Below are positions 28,663 through 39,306 of a stretch of DNA of 64,000 bases, piece by piece. The translations under genes were made by a program, and so were the position numbers. The notes under the pieces are model-generated. The model saw only the letters and a program-made list of their open reading frames with translations. It was not told the origin of the DNA and did not search any database. Within the stretch, counting starts at the first letter, position 1; the number at the start of each line of letters is the position of its first letter. The stretch is from Diplonema papillatum (Eukaryota; Euglenozoa; Diplonemea; Diplonemida; Diplonemidae), in the NCBI GenBank assembly GCA_030068145.1, contig JAPJBO010000298.1:124001-188000 (forward strand). Direction: 5' to 3'.

Positions 28663-28784
28663 GCAACATGACACAACAATTTCTACTCGTTGCTGGAACG
28701 TGAGGGTTCAAATGGCTATATATATTTTGAGCCCGCCAGCTACAACGAAAAATCCTAGTAGCTACTACGAAGATAAAAAGAAAA

Positions 28785-29060
28785 AGGCTGCACCTGGTCC
28801 AGGAACGTGACGGTCAACCACAGCTTGCAAAGCTCGAGTCGGAGGCAGCACAGCCACAATCCCGTCCGCTCTGCCCTGTGGCTGGTCGTCTCGACGAGCT
28901 TCTTTTCAGCGCAAGCGCCAAGCCCCAAGGTGCGCCCCGCCTTGATGCTTTAGTTTGGGAAATCGGTAGCCACTTGACCCGTAGGCCCGTGGCTCTGAAG
29001 TACCGCCGAACACGTGAAGCTTGGCTCCTGTGTAGCAGGCTTTCCCTGGTACCCGCCTCT
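28785..29060 (+). repeat. Dispersed repeat E
   Basis: CCAGGAACGTGACGGTCAAC through GCCAAGCCCCAAGGTGCGCC and TTTCCCTGGTACC. It recurs inverted, twice in tandem, at 41640-42245, and at 63850-64000. Confidence 0.85.
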
Positions 29061-29334
29061 GTAGCTACTACGAAAAATCCTAGTTCCGGGGAAAGGGGCG
29101 GATTGCGAGAGTGCTTGGAATGGTTACGTGCTCAACACCGTGGCCTCGGCACAAGCCAGAAAGAAGCTCCCTAACCGGACTTCTATCCGGAGCCGACAAC
29201 AAGGCACCCCGGAAACCGTTCCTCCTCCCGACCTAACGGAGCCAAAGGATCAGGTACATTCATGTTCCCGATGTTCCCTCTCAAAAGGCTAAGGCCCAGC
29301 CTGCGTTTGTTGTCCTAGTGAGCTCTGTACTCAA

Positions 29335-29575
29335 AAGAACATTTCCGGAGTTGGGGCTTGCACTGATAAACGAAGCAACGGACGATCAGCATCAACTGAC
29401 CAAAGGTGATGGAAATGATAAGGCAAAAGTTTCTTGTTCTTCGCGTGTACAGGGTATAAACCTCTCTGGGGGGGGTTTTCCTGTATTAGCACTTTTTTCG
29501 TTGGCTTCGTTTTCCCTTTCATGTGCAACCGTTGTTCCGGAAATGTTCCCGTCAGTACAGATGTACTATTAAGAA
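29335..29575 (+). repeat. Dispersed repeat G, copy 3
   Basis: Near-identical to 6198-6440. Confidence 0.85.
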
Positions 29576-29727
29576 AAGTACTCGACGTAGCTGCTTCGAC
29601 TCCGAATGGAAGGGGGGAAATATAGAGGTAAGGGGCAAATACAATACAAACACAATCTGATTTGTTCCACCGTGTGTTGTTTTCTCACTCAGGATTTTTT
29701 GACCTGTTGTGTTTGTGTGATTTGTCG

Positions 29728-29855
29728 TGTAGGGGTAGACCCGCATGACCTCACGTCCGTTCAACACGTGGTTCGGTAGTTACAGCACTTGGGATCCCTT
29801 CTGTTCTTTGTCGGGCAGCATCGTCGAGCATTTCCTTTCAAGCTGGCGCGAGGGG
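29728..29855 (+). repeat. Dispersed repeat R1, copy 2
   Basis: Matches 24842-24955 and 59130-59258, starting GTGTAGGGGTAGACCCGCAT. Confidence 0.8.
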
Positions 29856-29966
29856 TGTTTTTCTCGGGAGCGACGGGGTAATAACCTTTGTACAAGTGTT
29901 AGTTCTCGTCGGAATAGTATTAATCTTCTAAGATCTTCGATCTTATACGACAAAAAAAAGAAACCG

Positions 29967-30075
29967 TGTTTCGGTTCTTTAAGCCGCGGCCACATAAGGC
30001 GGACCATTTTCAGCGCGGAACTTGAGTGTCTGCAGGCAGGATAGCAATGTGAGTCGGGTTCGTCATGCGAGCTGA
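29967..30075 (+). repeat. Dispersed repeat B, 3' part
   Basis: Begins at CCGTGTTTCGGTTCTTTAAG. The 5' part of a B copy (TGCTTGGAATGG...CTCAACACCG) lies separately at 29094-29150. Confidence 0.75.
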
Positions 30076-30360
30076 CGGTGACGCTGCTGAATGCGACGCA
30101 TTGTTGCCTAAAGTTCCTTCACCACGATCACCCCTTGGTTCTTGAATCCCAATTCGGCTGGAGTCGCGTACAAATCGATCTCTCCACCCGGGGCGATCTG
30201 TAGATTGAATTTTTGTAGCAGTTCACTCTGTCAAAAAGTCATTGACCATCGCAACGAGAGCCGTTTATGACACATGGTTTGTCTATTATACACCTCACTC
30301 CCCCACACGATCTTTAACTTAAAAAAGCCGGCCGAAACGACTCACGATCGACAGGAGCCT

Positions 30361-30574
30361 GTTGGATACCACCATCAGTTACTCGTCCCTGTTGGATACC
30401 ACCATCAGTTACTCGTCCCTGTTGGATACCACCATCAGTTACTCGTCCCTGTTGGATACCACCATCAGTTACTCGTCCCTGTTGGATACCACCATCAGTT
30501 ACTCGTCCCTGTTGGATACCACCATCAGTTACTCGTCCCTGTTGGATACCACCATCAGTTACTCGTCCCTGTTG
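30361..30574 (+). repeat. Perfect 30-bp minisatellite, 7 copies
   Basis: Seven identical head-to-tail units beginning GTTGGATACCACCATCAGTT, plus four bases of an eighth. There are no spacers, so it is not a CRISPR array. The unit is a multiple of three and reads LDTTISYSSL in one frame, but no convincing gene surrounds it. Confidence 0.97.
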
Positions 30575-31003
30575 TGTATTCAACACCTTCAAGAACATGC
30601 AGCGTTCAATGGATATGCTATTGCAAAGGTACGGAGCCTTTGAAGACCTGGAGTTTCAAGTGAGTTTTCACTCTAAAGAAACGTTGCCAACGCTGCCGAC
30701 TCACAAGGCAGGATTGAGTTCCGCAAGCTGCTCCCCTTTCGTCTGACGGGCCGCAAGGTCGGTCAAAAGACTCGACTCATGATGCCTTGTCTCACCTTTC
30801 CGACACGTTACGGCACGCTTACTCTTGCCGGCGCTCTCGTTGCATTGGTGGGGAGAATATTGACGTGTGGCCAGATTCTTCGTGCGACATCATAATCTGA
30901 ATCAGACTCAGAGTCGCCGAGTGGACAGACACACTTCGCATGGCCAGCTACCAGTTCTGATGACAAGCACGCTCGTTCCCCACCATAAATACACGGGTCA
31001 CAC
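30575..31003. other. Intergenic, no gene recognised
   Basis: Only short open frames; nothing recognisable. Confidence 0.5.
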
Positions 31004-31117
31004 CTCCGGGAGCCTCACAGTGTTTCTGAAGAAAGCCAACATGTCCAAGCGGTCGACGCCAAGTTTGTCCAATAGCTCGCCGGCTGAGGCAATGATGGGC
31101 TTGTCTCGAGAATGTGC
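31004..31117 (-). CDS. Exon-like fragment (38 codons, unknown)
   Basis: Bounded on the minus strand by CACGCACAG| (3' splice site) and GGAG|GTGTGA (possible 5' splice site). The 114-bp frame encodes an ordinary globular-looking segment (DKPIIASAGELLDKLGVDRL, then DMLAFFRNTVRLPE). Family unknown; partner exons were not found. Confidence 0.25.
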
Positions 31118-31539
31118 CTGTGCGTGTGTGGGTGTGTGTCTTGGTGCTTAAATCCATGGTTTAAAGTGGATAACGTCTGAAGCGAAGTACAACCCATTTG
31201 CCACCAGTCGGTGTTGAGTTTCCGACACGTCTTTCGGGTCCTGTGACTCCCCTGGGTGGCGCGGGATTGTAGGGAGTTTGTCATCCTCATTTCTTTCGGC
31301 TCAGGACTTTTGCTTTCATCATGTGGTGTTAACGGCACAGGCACTCGGCCCGTCGCTGTGTAGTGCCGGATTGCTTACGTTTAGCTGGATTCAGGACGCA
31401 AGTGAATACACCACGAGCTTCTCATGCCTCCAGCTGAATCTGTGTTGGACGCGTACGCCTGGCACTGCAGCGTCCTCCTTTGAGATTATGCAACTGCCGG
31501 CCTCCTCGGGCATCTTCTACAAAGCAGGTGCGTTACAAA
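31118..31539. other. Intergenic with repeat A fragment
   Basis: A diverged piece of repeat A (about 31465-31540, ending ACAAAGCAGGTGC) is the only recognisable content. Confidence 0.5.
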
Positions 31540-31690
31540 GAAGACGAGCTCGTCACTCGCACAACCGCGGCTATACAAAACCATAGTTGTTTTCGTTGGA
31601 CGCAGTGCCTGTTCGCTTTTACGGCGATGACGAGCTTCTCATTTCCTCCAAAATGTCATGCTTCGCTAAAGAAGTGGTAGTATGCGTCGT
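31540..31690 (+). repeat. Dispersed repeat R3
   Basis: GAGCTCGTCACTCGCACAAC through GACGAGCTTCTCATTTCCTCC-like sequence; a second copy begins at 31885. Confidence 0.75.
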
Positions 31691-31884
31691 CTAGCCCGGG
31701 AACAAGTCAGGAAGACGAACGGAGCAATCTTTACAAACAAACAAGTGACTTAAGGTAGCCGCTTGAGCGGCGCCAATCTGAGCGCACACAGCAGTGACGC
31801 GTAGGCAGTATTTGCACTTCAGGATGGGGCCGCCGTCGTGAGCGTCGACGGCTCGCGAGTGTCGGCAGCGCCTCGCGAAAAAGA

Positions 31885-32030
31885 AAAATAAGAGCTCGTC
31901 ACTCGCACAACCGCAGCTGATACAAAACTAATGATGCTAGATCCGGGACGCAAGTGAAAACGCCACGGCTTGCGGCGACGAGCTTCGCATTTTTTCCTCC
32001 AACATTTCATGTTCGGTAAAAAGGAAAAAT
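31885..32030 (+). repeat. Dispersed repeat R3 at the 3' end of the coiled-coil gene
   Basis: Same block as 31540-31690. It runs into the last codons of the minus-strand gene that ends at 32007, so the apparent C-terminus (THIFPFYRT) is repeat-derived. Confidence 0.75.
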
Positions 32031-35000
32031 GTGGGTGGCGCGGCGGCATACTATCACGACGGCTGGGGCGGCCTTGCCCGGCCTGCAGGGCCACTGCTCG
32101 CCGACGAACCCGAGCTTCACCTTCTCCTGGGAGCCCGACGAGTTCGAGTCGCGGGACCTCGCCGCACCGCCGTCCGAGCCCCGCCGGTTCCGGGCGGAGA
32201 GCGAGTGCCCGCTGGCGCTGGACAGCGTCGCCGCCGTCGACGAGTCGCGGCGGTCGGCTTCGACGGCGGCCGGCGGCAGCACCATGTCGGTGCTGAGGGT
32301 GTGCGGGTACGGCAGCGACTCGGCCGCCGGGGAAAGCCGCGTGTTCTGCCGACTTGCCGGGTATGAAGAGGACGGCTTGCCGGAAAGGGTCGGCCGGTAC
32401 GTGTCGAGCGAGTAGCTGACTTCGTACCGCACGGTTGGCAGCATCCCGTCGTCCAACTCTGGCGACGACGACCGCGACAGATCGCCAGGCGTCACGCTGC
32501 GCATTGCCTCGTCGGACGAGAGCAGCGACCGTTGCTCGAATTCGCGGATGGCCCGGACCCGCTGCATCGCGGCCTGCCTCGACTCCGTGTCCTCCGGCAG
32601 CTCGAACGACGGCAGCCGCTCTCCGCCGTCCGGCCGCCGCCGAGACGACCCGCTGCCCCGCCGCGCACGCTCGCCATCCGCCAACTCCACGGGGTTCTCC
32701 CCCGGGAGCTCCGCCCGGTTGTCCAACGGGGCCTGGGGGTGGGGGTGTGAGGGCCACTTCGTGGCCGAGAGCCTCGAGCTCACCCGCGCGCCCGCCGCCG
32801 ACGAGGAGGAGGAGGAAGACGCCGCCAGCGACGATCCCCCCTCGTGCCTGCTCTGGACACGGCGGGCGTCGAGCTGCGTCTCCTGCTGGAACGGGGCACG
32901 ACGGGCGTCGAGGTGCGTCTCCTGCTGGAACGGGGCACGACGGGCGTCGAGGTGCGTCTCCTGCTGGAACGGGGCGCGACGGGGGTCGGCCGACTCCTTT
33001 TTACCAGCGGCGCGCGCCCCGCCGCGGCCGGCCCGCTGCTGGTCTTCAAGCTGCTCGGCGAGGGCCGCGCACTTCGCCGTCAGATCGGCGACGTGCCGCT
33101 GCAGCTCCAACACGGCCGGCGGCTCATGCGACGCCCCCCCCGCGCCTCCCCCGCCCGCCGCCGCCTTCGGCGGCGGCGGCGGCGCGAGGACGCCGTTGGC
33201 GGGCTGCGCCGGCGCCGTTGCCGTCTGCGCCTCAGCGTCCCGAACCGCAAGTGGCGCCGTTGCAGTCGCCGCATGCCGGAGCGCAGCCGGCGTGCCGCCG
33301 CGAGGGTGCGAGGGCTGCGGGATGGGCGGAGGCCCCGAAGCGGTCGAACCGTCGTGCCGGCGGCTGCTTTCGGCGGAAAAGCTGTCCCTTTGCCGAAGCG
33401 CCTCCGGCAGCCCCGCCGCGTGCGGCGGGGCGTACTGCGGCATGAGGGTAGGCCCTGAAGTCGAATCGTCGGACCGGCGCCTGCTTTCGGCGGAAAAGCT
33501 GCCCCTTTGCCACATCGCCTCCGGCACCACCTCCGCACGCGGCTGGGCGTACTGCGCTGGCACGGGTGGAGCGGACGAATCGTCGTACCGGGGGCTGGTT
33601 TCGGCGGGAAAGCTGCCCTTCTGCCGCAGTGCCTGCGGCAGCTCCGTCGCGTGCGGCCAAGCCGCGGGCGCGGCGGCGCCGGGGAAAGGGGGCGCCGGCG
33701 CGCCGTGCGGTGGAAACGAACCCTCGGAGCCCGACCGCGTGCTGCCGTCGTCTGCTCCTCGCGAAGCAGACGGAACGGAGCCTGACCCGGTGGGCCGCGT
33801 TGCCGGCTGGAGCTGGACGGCTGCGGCCGGTCTCGCCCGCGGCTGCTTGCCGCCGGCAGCGGCACGCTTCGGGTCCGGCGGGCCGCCGCAGTCCGGGCGG
33901 GGCGTCAGCTGCACGAAGGCGGCGCCGCCGCCGGCAACGTGCCTCCCGGCCGCAGCCCCGCCCGGCGGCAGCACCGGGCCAGGGTGGGCCGCGGTGGTGC
34001 CGGCCGTGCGGACCGCTCCCGCGGCGGCGGCGGCCGCCGCGGGGGCCTGCGGCCGCCGCTCCGCCGCGGCCGAGGAGAGCGCCGGCGGCGCGCCGTTTTC
34101 GGGGAGGAACGGGTCGAAGGCGCGCGGGGCCCTGCTTTCTTCGGCGAAACGCGGGGGGTGCTGGGCGGCGCTGCTGCCGGGGAAAAACGAATCGGGGGCG
34201 GGTTGGGCGCTGTTTTCGGCGAAATGCGGGTGCTGGGCGCTGTTTTCGGCGAAATGCGGGTGCTGGGCGCTGTTTTCGGCGAAATGCGGGTGCTGGGCGC
34301 TGTTTTCGGCGAAATGCGGGTGCTGGACGCTGTTTTCGGCGAAATGCGGGGGCTGCACCCTGTTTTCGGGGAAATGCGGGTGGTGCTGGGCGCTGTTTTC
34401 GGGGAAATGCGGGTGCTGAGCGGCGCCGTTTTCGAGAAAAAACGAATCCGAGGCGCGCTGGGCCCCGGTTTCGGCAAAATGCGGGTGCTGCACCCTGTTT
34501 TCGGGGAAAAACGGGTCCAGGACGGGTTGGGCGGCGGCACGTCCGCCGCCCAGTCCGGCCTGCACGCGTCGGATCTGGTCGTTGACGAAGGAGAGCATGG
34601 CCGCGATCTCGATCCGCCGCCGCTGCGTGAATCCCTCGGGGGGTTCGAAGTTGAGGTCGCCCAGCTCGCGTTCGAGGGTCGCTCGGTTCTCCAGCAACGG
34701 GTGCAGCAACCGGGAAATTTCGTCAAGCCCCCCACTCTCCTGCACGTAGCCTCGTCGCTCCGGCTGGCGTTCATCCGGAACACCGCACACAACCGGAGGA
34801 GGAGGCGACGCCGGAAGGTCCGACAGCCTGCGCTCGTGCTTCCACCGAGCATTCGGCGAAGCGGCATGCCACCCTGCCGGCGGCGACTCCGGCCCGCCGC
34901 GCGCAGCGATGGCCGAGTGGGCAGTCAAGGCGTGGGGGGGCGTCCGGACCCCATGGGCCTCCGGCGGGGCGAAGAAGCGGCACCCGAGCGGCGTCGAGAG

Positions 35001-35243
35001 CCGCACGCCAACAGACTCGGCGCTCGCGTTAATGTTGTTGCTGCTGTAGGTGTTGCTGTGGTGGTAGCCGCCGCCGTCGCCCGGCTGGGGCCACGCGCCG
35101 GTCGCCTCGAACGTGAGCAGCTCCTGCGACTTCTGCAGCGCGGCCCGCAGCGACGTCGACTGCAGCCGCAGCTCCTCCTTCTCGCGCTGGAGCTCGCCGA
35201 TCTGGCCCCGGAGGTAGTCCTTCGTCGGGGAGGGCGAGCGACT
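32007..35243 (-). CDS. Large low-complexity coiled-coil protein with internal tandem repeats
   Basis: A single open exon of about 1,078 codons. The frame extends further upstream, but 35244-35270 reads GCTAACCAATTCACACAG, an ideal branch point plus 3' splice site, so I start the coding exon at 35243; the first exon is not identified. The exon begins RSPSPTKDYLRGQIG and a coiled coil (LQREKEELRLQSTSLRAALQ). A repeat block of about a dozen ENSAQHPHFA-type decamers (34200-34520) follows, then three ~48-residue repeats with a (R/K)GSFSAES core, a short coiled coil (LELQRHVADLTAKCAALAEQ) and three 13-residue RAPFQQETHLDAR repeats (32870-32985). The tail is Ser/Pro-rich. No catalytic domain is seen; a scaffold or cytoskeletal role is a guess. 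The C-terminus runs into repeat R3. Confidence 0.6.
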   Translation of the reverse strand, partial: SRSPSPTKDYLRGQIGELQREKEELRLQSTSLRAALQKSQELLTFEATGAWPQPGDGGGYHHSNTYSSNNINASAESVGVRLSTPLGCRFFAPPEAHGVRTPPHALTAHSAIAARGGPESPPAGWHAASPNARWKHERRLSDLPASPPPPVVCGVPDERQPERRGYVQESGGLDEISRLLHPLLENRATLERELGDLNFEPPEGFTQRRRIEIAAMLSFVNDQIRRVQAGLGGGRAAAQPVLDPFFPENRVQHPHFAETGAQRASDSFFLENGAAQHPHFPENSAQHHPHFPENRVQPPHFAENSVQHPHFAENSAQHPHFAENSAQHPHFAENSAQHPHFAENSAQPAPDSFFPGSSAAQHPPRFAEESRAPRAFDPFLPENGAPPALSSAAAERRPQAPAAAAAAAGAVRTAGTTAAHPGPVLPPGGAAAGRHVAGGGAAFVQLTPRPDCGGPPDPKRAAAGGKQPRARPAAAVQLQPATRPTGSGSVPSASRGADDGSTRSGSEGSFPPHGAPAPPFPGAAAPAAWPHATELPQALRQKGSFPAETSPRYDDSSAPPVPAQYAQPRAEVVPEAMWQRGSFSAESRRRSDDSTSGPTLMPQYAPPHAAGLPEALRQRDSFSAESSRRHDGSTASGPPPIPQPSHPRGGTPAALRHAATATAPLAVRDAEAQTATAPAQPANGVLAPPPPPKAAAGGGGAGGASHEPPAVLELQRHVADLTAKCAALAEQLEDQQRAGRGGARAAGKKESADPRRAPFQQETHLDARRAPFQQETHLDARRAPFQQETQLDARRVQSRHEGGSSLAASSSSSSSAAGARVSSRLSATKWPSHPHPQAPLDNRAELPGENPVELADGERARRGSGSSRRRPDGGERLPSFELPEDTESRQAAMQRVRAIREFEQRSLLSSDEAMRSVTPGDLSRSSSPELDDGMLPTVRYEVSYSLDTYRPTLSGKPSSSYPASRQNTRLSPAAESLPYPHTLSTDMVLPPAAVEADRRDSSTAATLSSASGHSLSARNRRGSDGGAARSRDSNSSGSQEKVKLGFVGEQWPCRPGKAAPAVVIVCRRATHIFPFYRT
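34200..34520 (-). repeat. 30-bp coding tandem repeat
   Basis: Units of the type GCGCTGTTTTCGGCGAAATG plus GCGGGTGCTGG (plus strand), at least four of them consecutive and identical. They encode the ENSAQHPHFA decapeptide on the minus strand. Confidence 0.9.
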
Positions 35244-36207
35244 CTGTGTGAATTGGTTAGCATACAGCCGGTGGGTCTCTGCAGAAGCAACGCATTTTCC
35301 CCGTAGACCTACAAGGACATACACACGGTCGAGTCTTCCTGGAATCGGGGGATTGGGGGCTAGATCTTCAACACCGTGTCCTATCTTTGCACCGGGAGTT
35401 TTAACCCGAAGCATGGGGGCCTTGATGCGATGCGATCGCCGCTACGTACTGTGTTCACAGCAGGTTCGGCAAGTCCTGCGTCGGGGAGGGCGTGCGTTTG
35501 TTTGTGCGCACAAACAAACGCACGCCCTCCCCCCCGCGTATGCATAGCATGCTGTGGATGGATACACACCGTCGTGCATCGGATGCTATGTCGTACTGGT
35601 ACACCGCATGTATGCTACACCGAGTGCTGCACCGCTGCATCGTGCTGCTATCCACTGCTGATGATGTATGGTATCAGGATGCTGTGTGGCTAATGTCAGG
35701 TATCCACCTACGTGCGTCCAGGGTTGCTTTGTTGAGCCTTCGACGTAGAATCCTGGTTTTAAGTGGGCCACTTCTGGTAAGCAGGACTGGCGACGCGGGA
35801 TGAACCGAGAGCTGACTTAAGGTGTCGGCGAGGGTACGGAAACACAGGAAGTATAAAGCACACCGAGAAGCCCGGCGTTTCGTATCTGTACGGCGAGCCC
35901 CGCCGCCCCGATCTCGCCTCGCGACGCGCCGAGGACTGGTGGTGCGCCCGCGGTTGCCGCCGCGCCGCGTTCTTCGGGGCATCCGCGTGCCTCGCCGCCG
36001 GGGGCTCGTAAAAAGGCCACGTCATGCGCTGGACTCAGCCGCCGCGTCCCGCCAGCGTCCTGGCCGCCCCGCCGGGCTGACGCGGGGCCCGCCCGGCAAT
36101 GCCACCTTCGCTTTGACCTTTTTGTTTTGTGTTAGTTGGCCCACCAACCCGCCTGTACTCGGTTGACGTTGCTAGCGGTTTTGGAGTGCAAGAAAAGCCT
36201 TTTCGAA
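35244..36207. other. Upstream region of the coiled-coil gene, no exon identified
   Basis: Contains a 50-bp perfect palindrome (35483-35532) whose arms resemble the exon start at 35221-35243 (TCGGGGAGGGCG), and a stretch of loosely repeated GCTGC/ATGCT sequence (35545-35690). 35880-36080 is GC-rich with overlapping ORFs. Confidence 0.5.
35483..35532. repeat. Perfect 50-bp palindrome, no spacer
   Basis: Each arm is 25 bp, GGGGAGGGCGTGCGTTTGTT then TGTGC, and the centre lies between 35507 and 35508. No mismatch was found over the full length. Confidence 0.9.
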
Positions 36208-36442
36208 AAGGCTTACTCGAGGGGCTGCCTTGTGCTTACTTCGCAGGAGGCTAAGAGGGGGGGGGAAACAATACAACTACACAAAATGACAAATGGGTCT
36301 TTTTTGTTGAACGCTTACGCCGCCACTGAACCCAGATTCACCTGTGTTTCGTGTGGGCTACAGCACATTTACCTCCTTTGATCTTTTGCAGCTGGCAGCC
36401 TCTCTCAAGTATTTCCTACAAAGCAGGTTCTTATACAACAAA
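36208..36442 (+). repeat. Dispersed repeat A
   Basis: Core copy ending ACAAAGCAGGTTCTTATAC. Confidence 0.88.
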
Positions 36443-36475
36443 AAAAGAATAGGCGTGTGTTTGTTTGTACGTGCC
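36441..36475 (-). repeat. B-repeat fragment of the YR retrotransposon
   Basis: AAAAAGAATAGGCGTGTGTT...GTACGTGCC matches the start of the solo repeat at 24378 and, reverse-complemented, the B repeat. It directly follows the 3' end of repeat A. Confidence 0.55.
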
Positions 36476-37020
36476 CGTGTGCCATGATGCACGAGGCAAA
36501 TATGCAGTCGGACTCCCCGTCTTCAAACTGCCCAGTTGACTTCATCCTCGAGGATATCAGTCTTACGACGAAACTCTAACGTAGCAGGGATCCTCAACTC
36601 ACCCCACGCTCGAAAAAGATTTCAGTTCCGCATTGCCAAGGTCTGCAGTGTAGTTTCTGCAGGCGCAGAACCTGCACACCATCCTGCAACAAGCGCTTTG
36701 ATTTTCCCTCTCCAATTCCTCATTTGGAAAGTTAAGCACCCAGCAGGCCTGACTAGTACTGCGGTGAGTGATCACGTGGGAACCCCAGTGATTTTCGTGG
36801 AGGCGAGCCGCTAGTACACGCGTGCTGAAACAGGTTCTGCTTTCCCTTGACTTCGAGTTGCATCCGGACGCAAAGACAGCTGGATCGTCAAAGTGCCGTC
36901 TTCAAAAGACTTACAGGTGGTGTGTGCCTGGCAGCCTATTCAAGAGTCATCTTCGAGAATCACGCCTGCTTCGAACATTTTCTTGTCTGTCAGGGGAGTC
37001 AAGGCCCTGTGTTGCTTCAG
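36476..37020. other. Intergenic, no gene recognised
   Basis: Short open frames only, leading into the tandem array at 37021. Confidence 0.5.
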
Positions 37021-38715
37021 AGGTTCATCTCGCTATGCCAGAACTCCCGCCAAGCACCATGTTTCCAGGTGCCTGCGGGGAAATGGGCCAGCTTTTTGCC
37101 ACAATGAGGTTGCTCGCTTGAACCCAACGGTGTCCGGAAAGCCCCACAGGTGTAACGTGCGTACAGACCTCTAATGGTGCTACCATATCCCTAAGTGCCC
37201 CGCTTCAAGTCTTACTGGGCGGTCAATCCTAATACCACGCCCTGCTTCGAACGCTTTTTTTGAGCGTCTGTCAGGGGAATCAAGGTCCTGTGCTGCTTCA
37301 GCGGTTTGTCTTGCTATGCCAGAACTCCCGCCAAGCACCATGTTTGCAGGTGCTTGCGGGGAAAATGGGCCAGCTTTTTGCCAAAATGAGGTTGCTCGCT
37401 TGAAACCAACGGTGTCAGGTAAGCCCCACAGGTGGAACGTGACTACAAGCCTCTAACAGGGCTACCATATCCCCAAGCGCCACGCTTCGAAACTGACTGG
37501 GTGGTCCTAAAGTTCGGGCGATGCAAAGTTCTGGTGATGCTCAACTCAGCCGAATCGACATGCTCCGGCATCGTCTCGTGCAAGTGCAGGAGACCCTGCT
37601 ATGAGGTGAAGCACGAGCCTCATTTTCGCACGGTCAGCAATTTTCCGGGGAAATCTCAATGATTGATATCCTAATAACACGCCCTGCTTCGAACGTTGCT
37701 CTGATCGTCTGTTCGGGGCATCAAGGTCCTGTGTTGCTTCAGAGGTTCATCTCGCTATGCCAGAACTCCCGCCAACCACCACGTTTGCAGGTGCTTGCGG
37801 GGAAAATGGGCCAGCTTTTTGCCGAAATAGGGTTGCTTGCTTGATCCCAACTGTGCCCGTCGTAAAGCCTCACAGGTGAAACGTGCTGAACGCTAGTTCT
37901 GCAATACTGCCCAAGTTGTGTTGGTGTCTGCAGGTTGGTGAATATTCTGCAGTCCTGCCTTCGATGGATCGGTCCACTGACTCTCAGTCATCTCGCTATG
38001 CCAGAACTCCCGCCAAACACCATGTTTGCAGGTGCTTGCGGGGAAAATGGGCCAGCTTTTTTGTGTGTTCGCATTTTTTGCTTTCTCGCCGAACGGGGTA
38101 GCTCGCTTAATGGGCCTGTCGAAAGTCAGCATGACTACCGTGTTAGGTTAGCTCTGCTTTGCTGCCAAGTTGTGCTGGCGGCTGTAGGTTGGCAAAAGCT
38201 TGTCGTCTTGCCTTTGATGAAGCGGCGGTTTCTGGGTTCATCTCGCTATGCCAGAACTCCCGCTAAACACCATGTCCGCAGGTGCTTGCGGGGAAAATGA
38301 GCCAGCTTTTTGCCGAAAAAGGTAGCGCTTGGTCCCCGCTGTACCCGGCTGAAAGTCTCACAGCCTTTCCGAGAGTCAGCGTGGCCCAAGTTGTGCTGCG
38401 TCTGCAGGTTGGCAAAAGCCTGCTGTCCCGCCTTCATGCATCGGTTGCAGCCGGATTCATCTCGCTATGCCAGAACTCCCGCTAAACACCATGTTTGCAG
38501 GTGCTTGCGGGGAAAATGGGCCAGCTTTTTGCCGAACAGGGTAGCGCTTGATCGCAGCTGTACCCAGTTGTGCTGCGTCTCAGGTTGGCAAGAGCCTGCT
38601 GTCCCGCCTTCGATGCAGGTTGCCGCTGGATTCATCTCGCTATGCCAGAACTCCCGCTAGACACCACGTTTGCAGGTGTTTGCGGGGAAAATAAGCCAGC
38701 TTTCTTGCCGATCTT
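37021..38715 (+). repeat. Seven-unit degenerate tandem array (175-440 bp spacing)
   Basis: A ~85-bp core with the landmarks CTCGCTATGCCAGAACTCCC, CACCATGTTTGCAGGTGCTT and GCGGGGAAAATGGGCCAGCT recurs at about 37028, 37311, 37751, 37991, 38241, 38461 and 38635. Sequence between cores also repeats (TGCTGCGTCTGCAGGTTGGC, CTTGATCCCAACTGTGCCC) but varies in length. No frame stays open across units, so it looks like a complex satellite or decayed exon family rather than a gene. Confidence 0.85.
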
Positions 38716-39251
38716 GCCGAACAAGGTACCTCGCTTGATCCCAACTGTGCCCCACCTGAAGCCGAAAGCCTCACACCTTCGACGAATCACCTGCTCTGCT
38801 GAGCCAGAGCTCCTGCAAAAAAAAAAACCATGTTGCATGGTGTGCTGGATTCCCCCCTTTCCAGAGTGAAAAGCTTTAGACAGAGCCTGATGATCAGTCT
38901 ATAGAAACGGTAGGACGCAGAACGTGCGGAACACAAGCAAGCAAGACGGATTCCCCTCGAGGGGGCATTTTTGCTGTATGTTTTTTCCTGCTTTCTTTCT
39001 TTTCGTTCCGTCAATCTCTTCCTTCTGATTTATTTCCCTGACGGTTTACCCTGGGAGGGCGGGGGGAAACTTAGTTTAATGTTTCGACGGAACACTGCCT
39101 CACTAAGTCTCTCCCGAGCGCAACAACAGCACAGACCCTCTTTCCAGCCAGCACTAGTGTATCGGCTTACTTGGTGGGAAAGGGCACTCGCAGCAACAAG
39201 TCCGCGGGCAGGAGTCCTTCGACTGAACCCATGCCCGCGGGTGTGGTGAAT
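38716..39251. other. Intergenic, no gene recognised
   Basis: A repeat D fragment lies at 39069-39102. No gene is seen. Confidence 0.5.
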
Positions 39252-39306
39252 ACCCGAGCGAAGAAAATCACTCGGTCGTCCCAAGAATAGTTGAGTCGCA
39301 GCTCAT

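Noticed and set aside
30361..30574. CRISPR-like regular 30-bp repeats
   Set aside because: Units are contiguous with no spacers, and the window is eukaryotic; it is a minisatellite.
32435..34585. Long plus-strand ORFs opposite the coiled-coil gene
   Set aside because: Arg/Ala/Pro-rich composition typical of antisense frames of GC-rich coding DNA; splice signals and periodic repeats support the minus strand.
35814..36100. Coding region in the GC-rich stretch near 36 kb
   Set aside because: Overlapping ORFs on both strands, Arg/Pro/Ala-rich, no motif and no clear splice context.
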